Shown: positions 6,991 to 12,375 of the stretch, in pieces
Numbering within the stretch: position 1 is the first letter of the stretch
Layout of the letters: each line of letters opens with the position of its first letter
DNA from: ANME-2 cluster archaeon
GTDB lineage: Archaea; Halobacteriota; Methanosarcinia; Methanosarcinales; Methanogasteraceae
Direction: 5' to 3'
NCBI GenBank assembly: GCA_003601535.1
Contig: PIXW01000124.1
Coordinates: forward strand, 1 to 12,375
DNA: 12,375 bases
Notes under the pieces: generated by a model
What the model saw: the letters and a program-made list of their open reading frames with translations, nothing else
What the model was told of the DNA's origin: nothing
The model's database searches: none
Program-made: the position numbers and the translations under genes

Positions 6991-7137
6991 ATGACACGAT
7001 TCGAAGAGGCAGAAGCGAGACTGCTGCGCAAGAAGATATGCATGAAATGCAATGCACGCAATCCGATCAGGGCGACCAGATGCAGAAAATGCGGCTACAA
7101 ACATCTGCGCATGAAGTCGAAGGAAAGCAGAGGATGA
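6991..7137 (+). CDS. rpl40e: Large ribosomal subunit protein eL40 (L40e)
   Basis: A 48-residue zinc-ribbon protein of the 50S subunit. The zinc ligands are C17-x2-C20 and C31-x2-C34, in the family pattern [12 protein letters not shown] and T-R-C-R-K-C-G-Y. The N terminus has F-E-E-A-E-A-R-L and the tail is basic, as expected for rRNA binding. In archaea the protein stands alone, without the ubiquitin fusion found in eukaryotes. The ATG is supported by GAGG 9 bases upstream and by a strong TATA box. The stop overlaps the start of the next gene (ATGA). Confidence 0.95.
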   Translation: MTRFEEAEARLLRKKICMKCNARNPIRATRCRKCGYKHLRMKSKESRG

Positions 7138-7874
7138 GCGTAGAGCAGTATCTCACTGATGTTATAACAACCGATGGTGCAGCGCATCTTACGTTGATCG
7201 ATCCTGACGCACAGGCTCCTTCCGAAGCATCCGGTATCGCAGAGGCGGCAGCAACAGCAGGGAGCAGTGCGATTATGATCGGCGGTTCGGTTGGCGCCTC
7301 AGGCGATCTGCTTGATGAGACCGTGCGTGCGATCAGATCGGTCACCGATCTTCCAACCATCCTGTTTCCGGCGAGTGCCTGCGGAATCTGCAGATATGCA
7401 GATGCTGTATTCTTCATGAGTCTGCTAAATTCAAGGGATATGAATTATCTTATCGGAAACCAGATGCTTGGCGCAAAAGTCGTTCTGGAATATGGCATTG
7501 AGCCAATTCCGATGGCATACATCATCGTGGAACCAGGCGGCACTGCAGGATGGATCGGAGACGCGAAGATGATTCCGAGAGACAAGCCGGAACTTGCAGC
7601 AGCATACTCGCTTGCAGGAACGTTTCTTGGCATGCGCTACACATATCTGGAGGCAGGTTCAGGTGCGGATGAACCGGTGCCGCCAGAGATGATCCATGCC
7701 GTGAAATCAGCAGGCTGCGGCACACTTGTGGTCGGAGGCGGAATACGCGATAGAGAGACCGCAAGAGCCGCTGTGCGTGCAGGCGCTGACATCATCGTAA
7801 CAGGCACAGCCATAGAAGAGACCTCAGATATACAGACAACCATTACCGAATTCGTACATGCGATAAAAAAGTGA
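7134..7874 (+). CDS. Geranylgeranylglyceryl phosphate synthase, group II
   Basis: Makes the first ether bond of archaeal membrane lipids by joining geranylgeranyl diphosphate to sn-glycerol-1-phosphate. The 246 residues form a TIM barrel of the group II subfamily. Motifs are L-T-L-I-D-P-D (19-25, Mg2+/substrate), I-G-G-S (49-52), F-F-M-S-L-L-N-S (93-100), V-E-P-G-G-T-x-G-W (132-140), [14 protein letters not shown] (171-178), G-G-G-I-R (201-205) and V-T-G-T (222-225), the last three being phosphate-binding elements. An upstream in-frame ATG at 7038 lies inside L40e and is rejected; ATG 7134 overlaps the L40e stop and begins the homologous sequence. Membrane-lipid synthesis is thus translationally coupled to a ribosomal protein gene. 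Confidence 0.95.
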   Translation: MSVEQYLTDVITTDGAAHLTLIDPDAQAPSEASGIAEAAATAGSSAIMIGGSVGASGDLLDETVRAIRSVTDLPTILFPASACGICRYADAVFFMSLLNSRDMNYLIGNQMLGAKVVLEYGIEPIPMAYIIVEPGGTAGWIGDAKMIPRDKPELAAAYSLAGTFLGMRYTYLEAGSGADEPVPPEMIHAVKSAGCGTLVVGGGIRDRETARAAVRAGADIIVTGTAIEETSDIQTTITEFVHAIKK

Positions 7875-7878
7875 TATC

Positions 7879-8235
7879 ATGACAACCGAACTCCCCCCAC
7901 AGGTACAACACCAGCTTGCGCAACTCCAGCAGATCCAGCAACAGGCACAGGCGCTCGCAACCCAGAAGGCGCAGGTAACATCAGCGCTCAATGAAACAGA
8001 AATGGCACTCGAAGAACTAAAGAAACTCGAGGAGGATGCTGTAATATATAAGAATGTCGGACAACTCCTGATCAAGAGCGAACGCGATGCTGTGAGCAAT
8101 GAACTGGCAGAGAAGAAGGAGACTCTGGAACTCCGGGCTCGCACGCTCGAACGACAGGAAGAACGCATTCAGAAACGATTTCAACAGTTACAGGAGCAAT
8201 TGCGCAGCGCGATTGGCGGCGGCGAAATGGCTTAA
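7879..8235 (+). CDS. pfdB: Prefoldin subunit beta
   Basis: Subunit of the jellyfish-shaped alpha2-beta4 cochaperone that captures unfolded proteins and passes them to the thermosome. Its 118 residues match the family. An N-terminal coiled coil (about 5-45, Gln-rich heptads) is followed by the hairpin region A-L-E-E-L-K-K-L-E-E-D-A-V-I-Y-K-N-V-G-Q-L-L, then a second coiled coil (about 70-110) rich in Glu, Arg and Gln. The start lies 4 bases after the GGGP synthase stop; GTGAT overlapping that stop is complementary to the usual archaeal 16S rRNA tail. It is the last gene of the L40e operon before a 185-base gap. Confidence 0.93.
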   Translation: MTTELPPQVQHQLAQLQQIQQQAQALATQKAQVTSALNETEMALEELKKLEEDAVIYKNVGQLLIKSERDAVSNELAEKKETLELRARTLERQEERIQKRFQQLQEQLRSAIGGGEMA

Positions 8236-8310
8236 AACAGGCATAACCGGAAAATCCAGTGAAATCATTATAATCCTCAAGTTTTACCACAGAGTATGCG
8301 GGATCGCAGG

Positions 8311-8334
8311 CGTGCCGGGATAAATCCCGGCATG
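8311..8334. repeat. Strong GC-rich palindrome between prefoldin beta and ABCE1
   Basis: TGCCGGGAT (8313-8321) and ATCCCGGCA (8324-8332) are perfect complements separated by two bases. The stem extends by one wobble and one more pair to 8311/8334. A partial third arm, AATCCGGC, follows at about 8337-8344, and GCGGGATCGC precedes it. There is no T-run behind it. It could stabilise the 3' end of the prefoldin transcript or be a dispersed genomic palindrome. Confidence 0.5.
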
Positions 8335-8382
8335 AGAATCCGGCAGAAAGTCTCCTACTCCATGAAACAGTCATGCCCGCGA

Positions 8383-8392
8383 CATATTTTTA
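8383..8392 (+). promoter_or_regulatory. Probable TATA box of ABCE1
   Basis: CATATTTTTA, about 30 bases before the ATG. Transcription would begin about 8412-8415, giving a leader under 10 bases. This fits the lack of a clear ribosome binding site before ATG 8421. Confidence 0.4.
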
Positions 8393-8420
8393 CCACCCCG
8401 GATGAATAGGCAACATATCC

Positions 8421-10178
8421 ATGAGGATTGCAATACTGGACAGAGATCGGTGTCAACCAGCAAAGTGCTCGCTTGAGTGCATAAAATACTGCCCACGCGT
8501 GCGGGCAGGCGACGAGACCATCGTCATGGTTGGAAAAAAACCGGTTATTTCAGAGGAACTCTGCATAGGCTGCGGTATATGCGTCCACAAATGTCCGTTC
8601 GGAGCTATCAAGATCATATCGCTCCCTGAGATGCTGACCGAACCAACACACCGGTACGGCACCAATGGTTTCGTGCTCTTCGGACTGCCGGTACCGCAGT
8701 ATGGAAAGGTGGTCGGCATACTCGGACCAAATGGGATAGGAAAAACAACAGCGATCCAGATTCTTTCCGGAAATTTAAAGCCAAATCTTGGTGCTGATGC
8801 AGATTGGGATACCATTTTTAAGTATTATGCCGGATCTGTACTGCAGGATTATCTGAAAAAGATATCACAGAACAGCATTCGATTGTCCCAGAAACCGCAG
8901 TACATCGATCGAATTCCTGAGATGTTCGAAGGCAGGGTATCCGAGTTGCTTACAAAGGTGGATGAACGCGGAGAACTCGACAACTTGATTGCAGAACTCG
9001 ATATCGGACACATTCTTCAGAGGGACGTGAGCGATCTCAGTGGTGGAGAACTTCAGCGGATTGCGATTGCTGCATGTGCGGCTAAGGATGCTGATTTTTA
9101 TTTTTTTGATGAGATAAGCCCCTATCTCGATATCTATCAGCGTATTCGCGCAGCGATTCTGATCAGGAAACTTGCTGAAGAGAGCGCGGTGCTGGTGGTT
9201 GAGCATGATCTCGCACTCCTTGATCTGCTCGCCGACGTGGTGCACATCGGATATGGTGAGCCAGGAGGATTTGGTGTGATCACTCATCTGAAAGGGGTGC
9301 GGCAGGCGATCAACCAGTATCTTCGCGGATTTCTGCCAGAGGAGAATGTGCGGATCAGGGACGGTTCGATTGATTTTGAGGTACATGCGCCGAGATCGGT
9401 GCGGGATATTCCTGTACTCTTCGATTTCTCAGAATTCACAAAGAAGTACAATGGTTTTTCGCTCGTTGTGGCTGGAGGCGAGTTGCGAGAGGGGGAGGTT
9501 GTCGGCGCTGTCGGTTCGAACGGGATCGGCAAGAGCACCTTTGCAAAATTGCTTGCAGGAGTGGAAGAACCGACGACCGGTAAAATATCCACAGACATTC
9601 GAATTTCATATAAACCACAGTATATAAAACCTGATTCTGACATTCGGGTTCATGATCTGCTGAGGAGCATCACGCGCAAGGTCGATACCAGTTACTACGA
9701 GACCGGAATCACAGCTCCGCTGCAACTTACGTATCTGATGGATCGGAGCATCTACGATCTCAGCGGTGGCGAACTTCAGCGGGTTGCGATTGCTGCCTGT
9801 CTCTCCCGTGATGCTGATCTGTACATACTGGATGAGCCGTCCGCGCACCTCGATGTCGAGCAGCGTGTTTCTGCGTGCTCTGCCATACGAAGGTTCGCCG
9901 AGAATAAACACGTAACAGCGATCGTGATCGACCATGATACCTACATGATCGATCTTTTGAGCGACCGGCTGCTGGTATTCGAGGGAGTTCCTGCTGTGCA
10001 CGGCGAGGTCTTCGGACCGTTTGATCTGCGCGAGGGTATGAACCGGTTCTTAAGGAATCTGGAAATCACATTCAGACGTGACGCGGAGACGAAGCGACCG
10101 AGGATCAATAAGATGGGATCGCGACTGGACAGGGAACAGAAAGCGAGCGGGGAGTACTACTATATGGCGGCTGAATGA
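8421..10178 (+). CDS. abce1: ABCE1/Rli1 ribosome recycling ATPase
   Basis: Splits archaeal ribosomes after termination, with aRF1/Pelota, using two ATPase domains and two [4Fe-4S] clusters. At 585 residues it matches the family. N-terminal iron-sulfur domain: C11, C16, C20, C24 and C48-x2-C51-x2-C54-x3-C58. NBD1: Walker A GPNGIGKT (102-109), signature LSGGE (206-210), Walker B ending D230-E231, H262. NBD2: Walker A GSNGIGKS (365-372), LSGGE (447-451), D471-E472-P, H505. The C terminus has the family stretch L-D-R-E-Q-K-x-x-G-E-Y-Y-Y. In NBD1 the usual D-E-P-S-S-Y-L-D reads D-E-I-S-P-Y-L-D, so the Pro after the catalytic Glu is Ile; this may be lineage-specific. There is no transmembrane domain. 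It appears to have its own promoter, 185 bases after prefoldin beta. Confidence 0.97.
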   Translation: MRIAILDRDRCQPAKCSLECIKYCPRVRAGDETIVMVGKKPVISEELCIGCGICVHKCPFGAIKIISLPEMLTEPTHRYGTNGFVLFGLPVPQYGKVVGILGPNGIGKTTAIQILSGNLKPNLGADADWDTIFKYYAGSVLQDYLKKISQNSIRLSQKPQYIDRIPEMFEGRVSELLTKVDERGELDNLIAELDIGHILQRDVSDLSGGELQRIAIAACAAKDADFYFFDEISPYLDIYQRIRAAILIRKLAEESAVLVVEHDLALLDLLADVVHIGYGEPGGFGVITHLKGVRQAINQYLRGFLPEENVRIRDGSIDFEVHAPRSVRDIPVLFDFSEFTKKYNGFSLVVAGGELREGEVVGAVGSNGIGKSTFAKLLAGVEEPTTGKISTDIRISYKPQYIKPDSDIRVHDLLRSITRKVDTSYYETGITAPLQLTYLMDRSIYDLSGGELQRVAIAACLSRDADLYILDEPSAHLDVEQRVSACSAIRRFAENKHVTAIVIDHDTYMIDLLSDRLLVFEGVPAVHGEVFGPFDLREGMNRFLRNLEITFRRDAETKRPRINKMGSRLDREQKASGEYYYMAAE

Positions 10179-10248
10179 TGCAAACAAGCATGGACTCAAG
10201 ATAGTCTCTGCATATCAGTTATTTGATCCTTCAACCAAAAACCAAACT

Positions 10249-10944
10249 ATGATGCGGATCATCCTTGTGCTGGACATATTCGATGGGATCGTGGTGCACG
10301 CGGTTCGGGGTGAGCGTGAGCGTTACCTGCCGATCGCGGATTTTAGTTCGGTATGCGATACATCGGATGCCGTGGAGATTGTGAGGATGCTCAATCCGGT
10401 AGAGGTGTATGCTGCCGATCTTAACCGGATTCGCGGAATCGGCGACAATTTTTCGGTCATAAACGATGTTTCCAGATACTGCAAAACAATACTCAGCTGT
10501 GGTGTCAGGTCTGTTGACAACGTGTCGCAGGGGCTTCTGGTTGCTGATACGGTTACTATCGGAACCGAAAATGCTGATTTTGATGTGATCGAAGAGGCGT
10601 GCAGGATGACCGATCGCATAGATGTGAATATCGATATAATGAACAATAGAATTCTTACAAATACCAGGATATCGCTCACTCCAATAGAAGCGGTTGAAAA
10701 GCTCAATTCGTATCCGATTGACCATCTGATCATCATCGATCTGACAAAGGTTGGCACAGCATCCGGTATCGATTCTGGTTTTCTCGAGGATGCGGTCGCA
10801 TGCTCGGATCATCCGGTCATATTCGGAGGCGGTGTACGAGATATGGATGATCTCGATCTGCTGTATGATATAGGAGCTGATGGTGCGCTGGTTGCGACTG
10901 GTGTTCATAATCGAGCGATACCTGTTGTCATGCTGCAAAGATGA
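10249..10944 (+). CDS. HisA-like TIM-barrel protein (hisA/hisF-related archaeal family, COG1411 type)
   Basis: A 231-residue (beta-alpha)8 barrel related to ProFAR isomerase HisA, but of the separate family found in methanogens and some tetrahydromethanopterin-using bacteria (TIGR00734/COG1411 from memory). Its substrate is not established to my knowledge. Visible HisA equivalents are D9 in L-V-L-D-I-F-D-G and D129 in V-N-I-D-I-M-N-N, which align with the two catalytic Asp of HisA. Phosphate-binding elements are S-C-G-V-R-S (83-88), I-D-L-T-K-V-G-T-A-S-G (163-173) and F-G-G-G-V-R (192-197). So the catalytic apparatus is kept, suggesting a sugar or aminoaldose isomerisation. The open frame reaches back to 10078 inside ABCE1, but homology begins at Met-Met (10249/10252). 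No ribosome binding site precedes it, so the mRNA may be leaderless. It follows ABCE1 by 70 bases. Confidence 0.85.
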   Translation: MMRIILVLDIFDGIVVHAVRGERERYLPIADFSSVCDTSDAVEIVRMLNPVEVYAADLNRIRGIGDNFSVINDVSRYCKTILSCGVRSVDNVSQGLLVADTVTIGTENADFDVIEEACRMTDRIDVNIDIMNNRILTNTRISLTPIEAVEKLNSYPIDHLIIIDLTKVGTASGIDSGFLEDAVACSDHPVIFGGGVRDMDDLDLLYDIGADGALVATGVHNRAIPVVMLQR

Positions 10945-10974
10945 AAATCATCAGCCATTACCAAGGAGGTGTGC

Positions 10975-11007
10975 GGGCGGGCGCGTGGGGAGTTGGGGGG
11001 GTGTGGG
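10975..11007 (+). other. G-quadruplex-capable G-tract cluster
   Basis: Five G-runs of 3, 3, 4, 7 and 3 bases at 10975-10977, 10979-10981, 10987-10990, 10995-11001 and 11005-11007, with spacers of 1, 5, 4 and 3 bases. This satisfies the usual four-tract quadruplex pattern. It begins 30 bases past the HisA-like stop, so in the RNA it would lie in that gene's 3' trailer. Formation in vivo is not shown. Confidence 0.5.
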
Positions 11008-11230
11008 ATTTAGTGTGGCTAAAATAGGTTTTGTAAACCCGCTCGCACGATTGCTGCTATACTGCGCTAGTATTTAAGCCTTACGTTCCAACAGTTTATT
11101 TGCAATAGTGATGATATATTGCCAGCTGTTACCTGGATACGTTGTTATACTGCTCATCAGATTGTAGAATTGTTCATGAATAGAATTATGAGAAGTACAA
11201 TCTCCAATCTCTACAGGACTCGACCACACA

Positions 11231-11240
11231 TTAATAATAG
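11231..11240 (+). promoter_or_regulatory. Probable TATA box of the LeuC-type gene
   Basis: TTAATAATAG, a one-base-longer variant of the TTAATATAG boxes of atwA and L40e. The expected transcription start near 11262 gives a leader of about 38 bases containing GGAGGT at 11288-11293. It overlaps the in-frame GTG at 11240, which therefore is unlikely to be a start. Confidence 0.4.
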
Positions 11241-11287
11241 TGCATGAGATTGGATTTAACCATCGATTGCGTGTAGATGATCCGCGC

Positions 11288-11293
11288 GGAGGT
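11288..11293 (+). promoter_or_regulatory. Ribosome binding site of the LeuC-type gene
   Basis: Perfect GGAGGT, with 6 bases between it and an ATT codon at 11300-11302. No ATG, GTG or TTG in the matching frame lies within reach downstream, so this site marks the ATT as the likely start. Confidence 0.6.
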
Positions 11294-11299
11294 AATACC

Positions 11300-12375
11300 A
11301 TTCCGACAATCAGCGAAAAGATACTGAGCAGGGCATCAGGCACTGACGCACGATCCGGTGACTTTGTACTCGCTGGTATCGACTGTGCGATGGCGCATGA
11401 TGGAACCAGCGTGCTTGCGGTAAAAGCATTCACAGAGATGGGTGCAACCCGGGTCCGGGATCCTGACCGGATCGTGATTCCTTTTGATCATATCATCCCA
11501 TCGAACAGAGAGACCACTTCAGATCTTCACCGTAAGATACGGGAATGGGTGCGATCGCAGGGCATTCATAATTTCTTTGATATCGGAGAGGGTATCTGCC
11601 ATCAGATTATGGCAGAGCGGTTCGCACGTCCCGGAATGCTGATCGCTGGTGCAGACTCGCATTCCTGCACGTATGGGGCGCTCGGAGCATTTGGAACAGG
11701 TATCGGTGCTACCGAGATGGCAGAGGTCTTTGCATCCGGAGAACTGTGGTTCAGGGTTCCGCAGACGATCAGAATCACGGTGGACGGGGAAACCGGAGAT
11801 ATGGTGAGCGCAAAGGATGTTACACTACATATCATCGGTAGAATCGGATCAGGAGGTGCAACATACGATGCAATCGAATATTATGGTGAAGCAATCACCG
11901 ATCTCTCGATGTCAGGGAGACTGACGCTCTGCAACATGAGCGTGGAGATGGGAGCAAAAGCAGGGATCGTGCCGCCTGATGACACCACATTCGATTTTCT
12001 TGGCAAACGCCATCCATCTGTTTACGCTGATCCTGATGCAGTATACACAAAGGAGTTATTCGTTGATGTGACTGATCTTACGCCGCAGATTGCAATTCCC
12101 CATGCAGTGGATAATGTGCATCCGGTCTCTGATCTCGAAGGAGTGCATGTCGATCAGGTATTCATCGGTTCGTGCACGAACGGCAGGTTTGAGGATCTCG
12201 CGAAGGTGGCGAAGATCGTGAAAGGAAAACGGTTACGTGTCCGGACGATCATTGCGCCCGCATCCAGAACAGTACTTCTAAAAACAATCGAAACAGGGGT
12301 TGCAAGCACGCTTCTCAATGCGGGCGCGGTGCTGCTGCCACCCGGATGCGGACCGTGTCTGGGAGCGCATCAGGG
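11300..12375 (+). CDS. leuC: 3-isopropylmalate dehydratase / homoaconitase large subunit, partial (3' end beyond window)
   Basis: Large subunit of an aconitase-superfamily hydro-lyase that pairs with a separate small subunit. It is either isopropylmalate isomerase of leucine synthesis or homoaconitase of coenzyme B synthesis; archaea carry both paralogues and the sequence shown does not separate them. The first 358 residues are present. Family motifs: [11 protein letters not shown] at the N terminus, P-F-D-H-I-I-P-S-N (61-69), D-I-G-E-G-I-C-H-Q (94-102), [18 protein letters not shown] (117-134), and I-G-S-C292-T-N-G-R. The last carries one [4Fe-4S] ligand; the other two are C350 and C353 in P-G-C-G-P-C-L-G. 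The frame is open upstream to 11192, with GTG 11240 and TTG 11267, but homology and GGAGGT point to the ATT at 11300, reading M-P-T-I-S-E-K. The first in-frame ATG (11390) would delete conserved sequence. Confidence 0.92.
   Translation, partial: MPTISEKILSRASGTDARSGDFVLAGIDCAMAHDGTSVLAVKAFTEMGATRVRDPDRIVIPFDHIIPSNRETTSDLHRKIREWVRSQGIHNFFDIGEGICHQIMAERFARPGMLIAGADSHSCTYGALGAFGTGIGATEMAEVFASGELWFRVPQTIRITVDGETGDMVSAKDVTLHIIGRIGSGGATYDAIEYYGEAITDLSMSGRLTLCNMSVEMGAKAGIVPPDDTTFDFLGKRHPSVYADPDAVYTKELFVDVTDLTPQIAIPHAVDNVHPVSDLEGVHVDQVFIGSCTNGRFEDLAKVAKIVKGKRLRVRTIIAPASRTVLLKTIETGVASTLLNAGAVLLPPGCGPCLGAHQ

Larger units (their letters stand above)
10945..11299. other. Intergenic region between the HisA-like gene and the LeuC-type gene
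   Basis: No convincing plus-strand gene. It contains an orphan GGAGGT (10965-10970) with no start codon at a fitting distance, a G-quadruplex-capable tract (10975-11007), a small GGTTT-TGT-AAACC hairpin (11027-11039), and an AT-richer stretch from about 11075 with the LeuC-type promoter. On the minus strand a frame ending at 11074 reads through the region and into the LeuC-type gene. Its last ~55 residues ([20 protein letters not shown]...) look protein-like but match nothing I recognise; they may be a remnant of a lost gene. Confidence 0.5.

Noticed and set aside
7038-7133. N-terminal extension of GGGP synthase from ATG 7038
   Set aside because: These codons lie inside L40e in another frame, and the family N terminus begins at ATG 7134.
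10078-10248. N-terminal extension of the HisA-like protein from GTG 10078
   Set aside because: Most of it overlaps the end of ABCE1 out of frame and it has no counterpart in HisA-type barrels, which begin at the first beta strand (10252).
10231-10938. Minus-strand 235-residue frame covering the whole HisA-like gene
   Set aside because: It is an antisense shadow; the plus strand encodes clear HisA-family motifs and the antisense product has no recognisable motif or own promoter.
10880-11077. Plus-strand frame crossing the end of the HisA-like gene into the G-rich tract
   Set aside because: The only SD (10965-10970) is 14 bases from the nearest in-frame GTG (10985); the product is a G-tract translation followed by a short hydrophobic piece.

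Overview
The window is from the main chromosome of a methanogenic or methane/alkane-oxidising euryarchaeon, that is, an organism carrying methyl-coenzyme M reductase (MCR). The evidence is an operon for the MCR activation ATPase (component A2, AtwA) with the marker proteins Mmp3 and Mmp6. Archaeal housekeeping genes support this: ribosomal protein L40e, group II geranylgeranylglyceryl phosphate synthase, prefoldin beta, ABCE1 and a class I CCA-adding enzyme. Several genes have archaeal promoters (TTAATATAG-type TATA boxes) and GGAGGT/GAGGTG ribosome binding sites. The exact lineage cannot be fixed from this sequence; a Methanomicrobia or ANME-type archaeon is an inference.

Left half, minus strand: after about 435 bases without a convincing gene come mmp6, mmp3 and atwA, transcribed right to left. 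mmp3 overlaps the 3' end of atwA by ATGA, and mmp6 follows with a re-initiation type junction. A TATA box and a 5'-leader hairpin lie just upstream of atwA. Further upstream on the same strand are moaA (molybdopterin precursor synthesis) and cca (tRNA 3'-end synthesis).

Middle (about 6.4-7.0 kb): a divergent intergenic zone with an unrecognised 103-residue ORF on the plus strand. It also holds a strong promoter for the rightward operon, whose TATA box sits between the arms of a perfect 9-bp inverted repeat.

Right half, plus strand: L40e overlaps the lipid-ether enzyme GGGP synthase by ATGA, and prefoldin beta follows 4 bases later. ABCE1 (ribosome recycling) then has its own promoter. Next is a HisA-like TIM-barrel protein of the methanogen-associated family with unproven function. 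A G-rich, quadruplex-capable leader region precedes the aconitase-superfamily large subunit (LeuC or homoaconitase HacA type), which runs off the right edge and appears to use an ATT start codon.

No mobile element, CRISPR array, tRNA or rRNA gene was seen. The most notable items are: the atypical start of the LeuC-type gene; the palindrome around the L40e TATA box; the internal triple repeat and beta-grasp-like N terminus visible in Mmp3; the leader hairpin of atwA; and the G-rich motifs in two otherwise empty intergenic regions.
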